Source of the DNA: Polytrichum commune
Taxonomy: Eukaryota; Streptophyta; Polytrichopsida; Polytrichales; Polytrichaceae
Length of the DNA: 64,000 nt
Direction: 5' to 3'
Assembly: GCA_950295325.1 (NCBI GenBank)
Contig: OX485805.1
Location: forward strand, 48,756,758-48,820,757
Shown here: one piece after another, positions 11,549-21,625 of the stretch
Layout: every line of letters starts with the position of its first letter
Position numbering within the stretch: position 1 is the first letter of the stretch
The notes under the pieces: model-generated
Seen by the model: only the letters and a program-made list of their open reading frames with translations
What the model was told of the DNA's origin: nothing
Database searches by the model: none
Translations under genes and position numbers: made by a program

Positions 11549-12079
11549 ATGTTGGAGTTTGCCACACATTGTAAAGGGGAAATTAAGCCGGGGGCCAACC
11601 GTCAATTTTTTGTTTGTATTCATTGTGGTAAGGCAGACTTCTCTAATAAAATGAGGCTCAACCAACACATGTTTCAAGTAGGGTGCGAAAACGCTAAGTT
11701 TTTGGATGGCATTCCTGCTCTTCTACTACCCTATCCCGACTTCTTAACTGGGCAAGGGAAGATGGTAGAGGTGATGCGCAAGGGAGCAGCTGATGGAGGT
11801 GCAAAGAAAAGGAAGGCGAAGGTGGGGGATAGTCTTTGTGTGGACACCTCTGAGATAGAAGATGAGAGAGAGTATGTCGGTGATGATTCTATCTTTGCAA
11901 TAGACCTTGGTGGTTCCCAACCCTCAAAGCAATCAAATTACAATGTCACTGACAGCTACGTTGACAACCCGCACAAAATTGTACGTCCACCATCCGGTTT
12001 GTTGTTCGGTGTAGCGCCCCCAAAGGTGGAGAAAAATGCCTTCGCAAGGGAGAGAAAAGAAACCCTCTACAAAAGGTGA
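11549..12079 (+). CDS. ORF with a BED-like C2HC zinc finger, unknown function
   Basis: A 176-codon frame with its own ATG. Near residue 22 it has CIHCGKADF, then an H about 13 residues after the second Cys and another Cys 6-7 residues later. This spacing is like BED or C2HC fingers of transposase-related proteins. A lysine-rich patch (AKKRKAKVG) that could be a nuclear signal follows, then an acidic stretch. The frame stops at 12077-12079. Coding-like segments continue at 12232-12960, 15366-15829 and, beyond a retrotransposon, 33172-33643. It may therefore be the first exon of a larger, now broken gene. I do not recognise the family. Confidence 0.45.
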   Translation: MLEFATHCKGEIKPGANRQFFVCIHCGKADFSNKMRLNQHMFQVGCENAKFLDGIPALLLPYPDFLTGQGKMVEVMRKGAADGGAKKRKAKVGDSLCVDTSEIEDEREYVGDDSIFAIDLGGSQPSKQSNYNVTDSYVDNPHKIVRPPSGLLFGVAPPKVEKNAFARERKETLYKR

Positions 12080-12231
12080 GAGGAGAGAGGAAACACTGCA
12101 AATTGGACATACTGGGAAAAGCACGCAACTAAGTGCTATTGGTCGAGGTTTCTTGAAGGTATTTTCCAAGGTTCAAAATTCGGTCCTTCAAGTGTATAAA
12201 AATAAGCGGGGCCAGACAATTCCACTAGAGG

Positions 12232-12960
12232 TTGAAAAGGGAAAACAAAAGCAAGGGAAGTGTGCGTACAAGAGAAGTCCATTGTCTTCCACAATCCTCC
12301 AACGGGGCAGTCGGGACCCAAATGCGATGCCCCAATGCCACGACGTGTCCGCTCCTGTTTGAAACTGACAGGGAGGCCAAGTATCCTCTAAGTGACACAT
12401 TGGATGAGGTATCTCAGGCTATTGATGATATTCTCTTGGAAGTCCGGCCAATTTCTTCTCAAAATGCGTCTCTATTAAATGATCGTGCTTGCGAAGGATG
12501 GGTCCAAGAGGTTACTCTACAAGATATTGTATCCAATATGACTCCGTGGGACAATGGGTGGGAATCCATTCCAGAACTCCTCCTTTACTAAGTAGAAGGC
12601 AATGGGGCTCCGAACCCATTTGATTATCATCCAGGGATGAAAGCGATGTTCAATGCTCGTCGAAATGAGTTATTGCACCAAGAGACAGTTTATGTAGCTT
12701 AGGGAAAATAAAAACTTGATGAAATTTTAACTTCAAAGATGCCGCCCTCGCCCTCGAAGCCTATGTCTATGCTTGGTTTGTACTACCTTCGTCAATTCGA
12801 TAGTGAAGTGACATTACCTTGATCTTGGGATCATCCAAGTGGGAAGATTTTTCATAGGGAGTGGAGACTTCTTTTTGCACTCAGGAATTCCAAGAACATT
12901 TATAAGGATGTCTTTGGTGGTGGACTGCGAAGAAAGTGAGCATATATGGTTCACGATTTT
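12232..12960 (+). pseudogene. Continuation of the unknown zinc-finger gene, interrupted
   Basis: An open segment at about 12232-12588 contains LSDTLDEVSQAIDDILLEV and ends in a stop after ESIPELLLY. The same reading direction then gives NPFDYHPGMKAMFNARRNEL (stop), and from 12750 MSMLGLYYLRQFDSEVTLP (stop), then WDHPSGKIFHREWRLLFALR. Three stops in otherwise protein-like sequence suggest decay. No family is recognised. Confidence 0.4.
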
Positions 12961-13124
12961 GTTTTATTCATTTCATGTACGTCTAAAGATTCCTCTAAAA
13001 TGATCAGTGACTTTCACGGAATTTTGAATTTCAACCGATAATTTTTCAAACTCAAGTGGTAGATTTGTAATTAATTGTCAGTTCTTCTTTAACAAAGGTT
13101 CAGGGTTTAGAATTTTCTGCTCTG

Positions 13125-13265
13125 ACACTCATATTGTAATACTCATGTTCTAATAATGATTTTGTGATACTGAAAATCTAACACTAAAGTTGTAACACTG
13201 AAGTTGGAACACTAAAATTCTAACAGCGAAGTTGTAAAACTGAAGTTATAACACTGAATTTGTAA
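13125..13265. repeat. Short-period (about 15 bp) tandem repeat
   Basis: Variants of AACACTGAAGTTGTA recur about every 15 bp, for example TAACACTAAAGTTG, TAACACTGAAGTTGG, AACACTAAAATTCT and AACACTGAATTTG. The array decays toward its 5' end. Confidence 0.6.
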
Positions 13266-13460
13266 CGATATAAGGACTACAGTACTAGGTGTTTAACTTC
13301 TTAATTGAGATTGAGATTTTTTGGAGAGGCTAAAAAATTTGTCCGAAACTATCATAGAAGTTCGGGACACCATTACGGCATCCATATATTTTCTTGTAGA
13401 GATCAAAATTACAAATGAGCCGTACCCTGATCTTGAGCAGTTTTGTACGTACCACCAAAA

Positions 13461-13800
13461 ATTCTAGAAGCCCTTATCCGAAAGGTTTCCTATTGGCTAG
13501 CCGATTAGGGATTCTAGAAGCCCCAAATTCCAATGGTTTCCTATTGACTATCCGCTTAAAGGTTATAGAAGCTTTTATCCTAATTGTTTCCTATCCACTT
13601 AGAGGTTCTAGAAGCCCTTATCATAATTGTTTCTTGTTGGCTATTCGTTAAGAGGTTCTAGAAGCCCTTATCATAATTGTTTCTTGTTGGCTATTAGTTA
13701 AGAGGTTCTAGAAGCCCTTATCCTAATTGTTTCTTATTGGCTATTTGCTGAGAGGTTCTAGAAGCTTTTATCCTAATTGTTTCCTATTGGCCGAAGAAGC
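13461..13800. repeat. 50-bp minisatellite, seven copies
   Basis: The motif GGTTCTAGAAGCCCTTATCC followed by TAATTGTTTCCTATTGGC starts at about 13461, 13511, 13561, 13602, 13652, 13702 and 13752. The period is 50 bp apart from one 41-bp spacing, which reflects a small internal deletion. The last four units are most alike. It lies in the gap between fragments of the zinc-finger-like gene. Confidence 0.8.
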
Positions 13801-14239
13801 AAGGAGGAAAATGATTTAAGTAATGGAAGAAAAGTGTAAAGTAGGAAGTTGGCATTTTGGAGTTAGTACTTATGTAGAATTTGGAGGATGATTAAGCATT
13901 TGAAAGAGAAAAATGTTTAAGAAGCTCTATTATACTTGATGTTTTGGGAGTGAGAATTTTAGACGAAATAAATTGTATTTAAGTGTATTATTTATACCAT
14001 TTCATTGGTTATTAAGTGAGCAGAATTTTGGAAAGAAGAAATTTGTGAATTGAGAATAATGAGAGCATTTAATTGATATGAAATTTTGAAATGATGATTC
14101 TTATAATATATGAGAGTTGGAGGCTTCAATCTTTGTGTATAAAAAAAATTTCAAAATAGAAATAAAAGATATCTAGAATCATAGGCAACTAGGACACCGA
14201 GGTTTTAAAATATGAATCTTGTAGAGTATTATGGCTATG

Positions 14240-15375
14240 TCTATAGAAATTTGTAGTTATCATTTGATCTTACTATTCTATTGTGTGTCAAAATTTGAGG
14301 TTCATTAAACTTAAAGATTTGAAGTTATAAGAATTTTAATATCTGGATGTTATAAAATAATATTCATGCTATGAAGTTAGAATTAGAAAATCATGCATAA
14401 TATCTGGTTCGAGTTCTATTAGTTCTAAATTTTGGTGTGTAATTCTTGATAAGGTATTCTATAATTGTACCAAGTTTCACATGAAGGGAGTGAATTATTT
14501 GATAATTATATGTATCTAAAGTCCAGTAAGTTAGCATTAAGAGAAATCTAGAAGAAGGAAAAGTATTAGGAAGGGAACTTAAACACTATCATAAAGAAAA
14601 GCCCCGTGCTTACCGAATAGTCCACAATTTTTTTATAACGTATACTTCACCTACACAGGAAGATATTTAATGAATTACCAACCATACATTGGACCCACGA
14701 CAGTAAGTACCTTATACGTGTTCATCTTCCAATTATTAGTTTTTGATTTATAATAAAATAAATTTCAGCATCGTTGTTTGAACCATCTCATGTACATGTT
14801 TCAATGAAATGCTTCAAACATTCTCAAAGTACTGTGATCCAAACGAACGGGGTGATTACCTTGGCTCATCATAACTCGTTATTTTAATTCTACTCACAAA
14901 CAAATACAACTAAACAGTACCACTCCGGATCATTCACATCGGGTTCACCAAAAATATGTCAAGAAGATTGTGGACTATCCGATAAGCATGGGGCTTCTCT
15001 TTATGATAGTATTTAAGTTCCCTCCATAATAATTCTCCTTCTCTTAATCCTTAGCTCTAGATTTCTCTTCATGCTAACCTACTAGACTTTAGATACATAT
15101 ATCTCTCAAATAGCTCTATCTTTTTATGTAAAACTTTTTACACTTATAGAATACCTTACTAAGAGTTTACACACCAAAATTTAACACTAATAAAACTTTA
15201 AATAAGATGTTATGGATGATTTATTAACTTTCACTTTCTAACATGAACACTCTCTTTTAACATCCGGTTATTAAAATTCTCGTAAATTCTAGCATTTAAG
15301 TCCAATGAACTTCAAATTTTGATACATTATAAATAAGTAAGAAACTGGTCATAGTTTTTTATAATCAGTTCCAGA
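14240..15375. repeat. Long inverted repeat, about 390-bp arms
   Basis: The arm at about 14240-14633 pairs with 14967-15372, separated by a loop of about 330 bp. Landmarks in the left arm such as AAGAGAAATCTAGA, GGGAACTTAAACACTATCAT and CCGAATAGTCCACAA recur reverse-complemented in the right arm. Identity is about 75-80% overall and above 90% in the inner 60 bp. No target duplication was found. It is either a foldback element or an inverted duplication. Transcription across it would give a long hairpin RNA. Confidence 0.75.
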
Positions 15376-15829
15376 AAGAGATTGAGGCGAAACATAAGAA
15401 TATTCGCGACTTGAGAAATTTGAAAACCCGTCTAGAGAATGACGTAATGGACTTCGTGCTCTCTCGTGTATACTTGGCATATCCAGAGTGCTACCGGCAT
15501 GTGATACACATCGTTAGGTCCTATTTTTCCGGCAGTGTAATGGATATCATAAAGAGTGGATCAAGTCTTCAAAAACTTGCGAAAGACTTCTTGCAGCCGC
15601 CTCCAAGGTTTCAGATTCATGATATTAAGGATATAATCCTACCTTGGGTCCAAGATGATCACTAGTCGATGTTGGTATTTCAACCTCATCGAATTTTCCA
15701 TCTAGATTTTTGTAAAGACAATGTGTATAAACCTAAAGATGAACACTTCGTATTCGTTAGGTGGATTGGAAAACTTATGAGGGGTGGACGAGTACGTGGT
15801 GGATACTGTTACGTCCATAGATGTGTTTT
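15366..15829 (+). pseudogene. Third fragment of the unknown gene, cut by the outer retrotransposon
   Basis: One frame runs FQKEIEAKHKNIRDLRNLK and onward to LPWVQDDH, a TAG at 15663-15665, then in the same frame MLVFQPHRIFHLDFCKDN to GGYCYVHRCVF. The start of the outer LTR at 15830 breaks it. The family is not recognised. The single in-frame TAG plus the insertion make this copy non-functional. Confidence 0.4.
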
Positions 15830-16803
15830 TGTCGCAACCCTTGCTAGTCCCTTTGACAATCTTGCCAATTTTCATTTTCTAGCAAAGGTTACGAGCGCTA
15901 ACCCTTCGCATTCCGCCATGCTAATGGTTAGCTCCTCTTACCCCGGACCATATAGTTCATAGGAGGGAACCAACCCTCCTACTTTGCTTTCGGGACTCAC
16001 TCCTTAATCGGTAACCCATTTCCCCAATGTGGACTTCCATCCATGGAAGTCCAATCCTATGTTGATCATCGCATTGCCGGAGCAACACTACAACAACCCG
16101 AACCATACTAGGCAACTATGGCCTCACATTGGGCCAATGCCCATGGAGGCCGTGCCGTTCGGCCTCGGGTGGGTGAGGCCACACCACCTCACCCATATAA
16201 GCCTCTAGGACTTCACGCGGGGCCCCTACCCCACCGTCAACCAACCTCTTGTCTCTCTACCAAGAGTTGGGGCCAAGTGGACATTTTCCTTTAGCTGCTG
16301 GGCCTAGAACCGCCCAGCAGCTTCAGACCATCATAACTTCCTTGTATGATGTCTGATCATAACAACCAACCACTCCATGTTCATCTACGCTTCACGTAGA
16401 TGCCGATGGACTCCTCACTTGCCCCATTCGGGCAAGTATTGAGGAAGTTATGCCTGTTTGAACCTTGGCAGTCCCGGGAATCACTCCCAGGCACTGCTGT
16501 AACAGGGCGCTGTCCCGGGACAGCGCCCCACTCAAATGGCCATAACTCCTAGCTCACACCTCCGATTGAGGTGTTCTTGAGCTTTCTAGAATCACCACGC
16601 CATGAGCTACGCATAGCTCATGGCCTTTCCCTTGTACCTCCTAGTCTTTGTGGGTGGGAGGCGTTCCCAACGCCCGGGGCCCTCACCCACACTAGGATCA
16701 CTTGGGCCCTCTCACCAACGGCGCCACAAGTCCCGGGTGTCACTCCGGGGTCCCCCTTGTGCCCATGGTGTTTCGGGCACTCCTCAAGGAGAGGTGCGCG
16801 ACA
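15830..16803 (-). repeat. 3' LTR of the outer element
   Basis: It runs from TGTCGCAACC to GGTGCGCGACA, with matching ends TGTCGC and GCGACA. It contains a chain of perfect short inverted repeats between 16031 and 16624. One is a 24-bp palindrome at 16505-16528. A long open frame across it (16620-17087) is fortuitous. Confidence 0.95.
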
Positions 16804-16815
16804 CTCACCCCCACC
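16804..16815 (-). other. Polypurine tract of the outer element
   Basis: Directly upstream of the 3' LTR on the minus strand the sequence is GGTGGGGGTGAG, a purine-rich primer site for plus-strand DNA synthesis. It supports the minus orientation of the element. Confidence 0.75.
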
Positions 16816-17249
16816 AAACGGAGTCGATGCCCTCATCGACTATACTCGTAGTCGGCACACCAATTCTCAAGGTGCCATCCTCTATGGTGCAGCATTGTGT
16901 TTACCTTAGGGCGCGACCCCCACAATGCATCTTCAAATTTGGCATAGTCCCAAAGGTGTCGTTCCTAGGTGGTCCGTTAGCGACCTTGGATCTCTCCTCC
17001 AAGGACCTAACCTACACTAGACCCACCTACTTTGGGACTCACTTGGGTTGCCCCTCCTTTGGGGCATTCCCCGTTAGGCTCCACTAGCCTAACATGACAC
17101 ATCTAGGCGAGACCTCAACGCTTCCACTAAGTTGTCTCGGTTGCAACTCCGAGATGGCTTTCCATTGTTAAGTCACGCCTCGATCGCACGGGGGTGATGC
17201 CAAGTCCCGCCCGACTCGGTTCCCACTTTGTTCTTTCGAGACATGGGTT

Positions 17250-18828
17250 TGTGAGGCCAAACCCCCCACCCTTAAGCGTCCGTAGTCCGAGTAGTGGGTT
17301 TGGGCTCACATTCCTCCGCGGTATTGGATTTGGACTTGGATGAGTCCATAGTGCAAGGTTCACCCTTCAAGTGGTCTTGGATTTAACTAGCTCCTTCATA
17401 AACCCAGCTCCTTCATAAACCCAGCTTCTTAGCTTCTAACTAAACAAACCCAGCTCCTTCATAAACCCAGCTCCTTCATGAACCCAGCTCCTTAGCTTCT
17501 AACTAAACAAACCCAGGTCCTTCATAAACCCAGCTCTTTACTTTCTAACTAAACAAACCCAGCTCCTTCATAAACCCAGCTCCTTCATAAACCCAGCTCC
17601 TTCATGAACCCACAACTTTGTAGTTGTAATCCCCAACTACCTCACTAATTATTCAAGCCCTTAACTAATCTTCCTACCTAATTTCCCTAATTCTACTAAC
17701 AACCCCTTTCTAATCACACAATTCTTCTCTAATCCTAAAATCCTAAAATCCTAGAGAGGAGAGGGGGAGAGAGAATTTCCTAACTTCACTAAGACTAACT
17801 AATCCACACAAGTATATTTTTGCACTCATCACAACATCAAGTGCTCAACTCTTAAACATGGAACTTGCAACCACATGTATTCAAAACATGAACTTTAAGT
17901 ACCACAAATTGGAATCATGAATTAACTTTAAAATCCTTCACGTCAACACTAATTCTACCAAGAGGTCAAGCCCTCTTCAAGGCTAACAAGCCTTGGCTCT
18001 CAAACTAAAAACTAAGCACACACATGTGCTCCAATATGGCTTCCCACACCCACACTTATAACTCGTGGGGTGCCTTGGAGCACAAAGGAAAGAGAGGATG
18101 AGTGAGGGAAGAATGAGGGATTATATAGTAAGCTTGAGGGGGTGAGCACCCTCAAGGCTCACGATAAGCCCTTGAGATTTCCTCCTACTTAGTAGGCGCC
18201 AATCCTATCTTCTAAGCCTTCCTCCCTCAAATGATCAACAAGGATCCTAATTCGAACATTTAACTAGCCTTGGCTTTCTACCTACCACACTTTACCAAAC
18301 TTGGGATGCTTCAACCCAAACTTAGCCTCCTTCGCTTTCCGCCGCCATAACTTTCTCCCCTTACTTTCCCAAATCGTCGCTCACCACTTAATTCAAACCA
18401 CGATGCTTAACTCGTGATTTGATTGGTGCTTTGAGAATTTGCTTATCCTCCACCTTGCATTCTTCCTTGGGCCTTCCCCATTAAGTGGCCATGATGAGGT
18501 GGTCCACTTGTGCGCTCCATGTGATCCTCCATTCATCCCAATTCGAATGCACTTGCCTCTTGAGTCACTTTGGTTGTCTCCATCCATTTGTACTAGCCTA
18601 CTCACTAACTACTCAATCCAAGTTCTCCTTACCTATCCTCATTCACTCAAATCCTTCCGAAGGTAAAAACACAATAACAACTCACATCCTAGCCTCTTAC
18701 AACATGGTACTTCTAAGACTAACATTTCACTCTTTTTATATTTTTGTGAAGTAACATGCTACTTCAAAGTGCATCAACTAACGTTTCAAGGGTCTAAGAC
18801 TAAATGTGGGCACCCTTTTGGGCTCACA
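17250..18828 (-). repeat. 3' LTR of the inner element
   Basis: It begins TGTGAGGCC and ends GGGCTCACA. Near 17390-17615 it holds a minisatellite of CAGCTCCTTCATAAACC units broken by TTCTAACTAAACAAAC spacers. A minus-strand TATA box lies at 18121-18127. Confidence 0.95.
18121..18127 (-). promoter_or_regulatory. Putative TATA box of the inner LTR (3' copy)
   Basis: On the minus strand the LTR reads CTATATAATCC, followed about 25-35 bp on by CA-rich sequence suitable for initiation. This places U3 at about 700 bp and R-U5 at about 870 bp. The assignment rests on sequence alone. Confidence 0.4.
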
Positions 18829-18832
18829 TAAT

Positions 18833-18849
18833 TGGCGACCATCGGGGGA
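18833..18849 (+). other. Second primer-site-like sequence, wrong end and strand
   Basis: After the left LTR (ending CACA) comes TAAT and then TGGCGACCATCGGGGGA, which looks like a tRNA primer site on the plus strand, opposite to the coding strand. The expected purine tract upstream of the 3' LTR is absent here. Confidence 0.4.
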
Positions 18850-18889
18850 TGAATCCAAACATCTCTTGCTCCAAGGGTAAGTTGCCTAG

Positions 18890-21625
18890 TCAAGCTCGGT
18901 ACTCCTTACATCTACTTCCCGATGTACGGGTAGGAAAGAGCTCACCATTCAACGTTTCCAATTGAATTGAATTATTAGGAAAGACCTCATAGACAAGGTA
19001 AGGTCCTAACCATACCGCATTGAATTTCGCCGGAAATTCAAGCTTTCGTGCGTCTTGAATCATGACCATCATTCCCGGTGTTAGGGCCCTTCTCTTATGT
19101 CGTTTGTCGAAAGTAATCTTTCTCCTTCTTTGGATTGCCTCAATATGTTGAGCCGCCATTCTCCTCCCTTCGTCAAGTGCTTCCAAATCGGTTAGTCGAT
19201 TTCGTAAGGATTGACTTTCGGTAAGTTTCGTACTCACGGCCACCCTAAGTGACTCGACTTCATATTCGATTGGTAGTGTCGCTTCAAGACCATAGACTAA
19301 GGAAAATGGTGTAGCACGCGTAGTTACCTTATAGGTTGTACGGTATGCCCAAAGTGCCGCCGTTAGTTTCGTATCCCAATCCCGCTTCGAGTCTATAACC
19401 GTCTTGCGTAGTATACTCACCAAAATTCCGTTAACCCTTTCCGTTTGTCCATTGGTTTGTGGGTGGTAGGGAGTAGTCTTCCGGTGATCAATTTTAAATT
19501 TCTCTGTCATCTCTCGAATCAAGTCATTCAAAAAGTGAGTACCCCTATCGCTTACTAGGATCTTCGGCACCCCGAACCGCGAAATTATGTTTTCGTACAT
19601 AAATGTTGCCGCGTGTTCCGCCGTGTCGGTCTTCACCGCTTTGGCTTCCGCCCACTTGGTGAGGTACTCGGTTGCCACCACAATATATTTCATTCCTTTT
19701 GAAGATTGGGGATGGACCTCACCCACATAGTCGATGCCCCATTTTTCGAAAGGAATTAAGGGTAATGATACATGTAAAGGCATCTCCATTCTAAGGTCGT
19801 TTCGGGCATACCGTTGGCAAGCGTCGCATTTCCTTACATAGTCATGGGCGTCCTTAAATAGTGTAGGCCAAAAGTAGCCCGCTCTAAGTATTTTTTGCCC
19901 GGTGAGTTGACCCGAGAAGTGACCGCCGCAAGCGCTATCGTGGCAAGCGATTAAAATCGCTTCAACCTCCGTTTTTGACACGCATCGTCGTAAAATACCA
20001 TCGGACCCCCTTCTAAACAACCTATGGCCCACTACAACAAATTGCCTACTATTTACCCTCACCTTCCTTCTCTCTTCTTTTGTCCACTCTTTGGGCAACT
20101 TGTGGGTTGTTAGAAATTTCACTATGCCCGCATACCACTCCGGTGTAGAAGTGACCACAAAGAGGCTATCATCTACTAACATATCATTTACCGGATTTTT
20201 TCCTATCTCCTCCGACAACCTAGACAAGTGGTCCGCTTGTAAATGCATACGACCCGGTTTATATTCCACCGTGTAGTCGAATTCTTCTAATAACAAAACC
20301 CACCTAGCTAACCTACCACTTAACTCCGCCTTGTTAATTAGATACTTGATAGCCATGTGGTCAACAAAAAATACAACCGGGTTGCACATGAGGTAATGCC
20401 TAAACTTTTTAACGGAAAACACCATGGCTAGGCACTCCCTCTCCGTTGTAGAGTAGTTTCTTTCGGCGGGGGTCAATTGCTTACTCGCATAAGCTATAGG
20501 TTGATCCTTCTCTTTTTCTCCCGTTGCTTGACAAAGCGCACTCCCTATTGCCACATTACTAGCATCACAATAGACGTGAAAAGGTTTACCCCAATTGGGT
20601 GGTATCAACACCGGATAGGTGCTCAACCTATCCCGCAATTCCTCAAAGGCTTTTTGACAAGCATCCGTTCACTCGAATTTGACATCCTTTTTGAGCAAAT
20701 GGATAATGGGCACCGCTATCTTTGAAAAATTAGGAATAAGTTCCCGGTACCATCCCACATGTCCTAACAACTTAGAGATCCCCTTGGAATTGGTTGGAGT
20801 TGCCAAGTCGCTTATGGCCGCAATCTTATCCGGATCGGGTTCTCTACCTTTCTCACTAACAACATAACCCAACAACACTCCCTTATTCACTCCCAAAAAT
20901 GTCTTATCCGGGTTCAATGCTAACCTCATCTTCCTACACCTAACCAATGCCTCCCTAACACAATGTAGGTGATCATCCACATTACTTTGTGTGCTAAAAT
21001 CGTCCACAAAGACGGTCATGGATTTGAACAACAAGTCGGTGAAGATATACATTACTAATCGTTGGAAAGTAGCCGGGGCATTACATAACCCAAATGGCAT
21101 CACTACCCACACAAAAGTACCCCAAGGTGTAGTAAAAGCCGTTTTATGGATATCTTGGAGGGCTATGGAAATTTGATTATAACCCGCATACCCATCCATA
21201 AAGGTATATCGCGAATGACCTCCAACCTCCTCAAGCAACAAGGTGATAAAAGGTAAGGGGAAGTGATCCTTTTGTGTGCACGAATTCAATTTCCTATAGT
21301 CGACACAAACCCTTAATTTCCCATTTTTTTTCTTTACTAAGACCATAGGAGAAACCCAATCCGTGATTTCCACCGGCTTGATAAACCCGGCCTTCAATAA
21401 CCTTTCCAATTCCGCTTTCACCAACAATTGCAATTGAGGATTCATCCTCCTCTCCTTTTGTCTAATTGGCCTCGCCCCCGGAATTAAAGGAATCCGGTGC
21501 TCTACCATTTCCCTAGGAATTCCCTTAAGCTCATCGTAGGACCATGCAAAAGTATCACTAAACTCATCCACCAAATTGCTATACTCCCTAACCTCTTTCT
21601 CCCCCAATTTGGAGCCCATCTTCAT
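18890..21625 (-). pseudogene. pol: pol of the inner element: RT, RNase H, integrase; one internal stop
   Basis: The frame opens with ATG at 21625, directly after the gag-pro TAA. RT covers about residues 50-270, with WVSPMVLVKKKNGKLRVCVD and the catalytic FVDD near residue 207 (the usual YVDD has Phe first). A TGA at 20669-20671 interrupts at FE*TDACQKAFEEL, where the family has Trp, and the frame continues. RNase H follows with YCDAS and ADHLSRL. Integrase has the H/C zinc site ending KCDACQ, then Asp in GIDYVG, Asp in SDRGTHF and Glu in NGQTERVN, in D-about 60-D35E spacing. The protein ends after a GPY-type module without a chromodomain, which places it in the non-chromovirus OTA group. The stop is a single transition (TGG to TGA). 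Either this copy is dead or the stop is read through. Confidence 0.93.

Noticed and set aside
13461-13800. CRISPR-like regular repeats
   Set aside because: Repeat units are contiguous with no unique spacers, the sequence is eukaryotic, and one spacing is shortened; it is a minisatellite.
16620-17087. 155-codon plus-strand open frame
   Set aside because: It spans the outer LTR end and the internal flank, its first part recurs in the other LTR, and it has no family motif.
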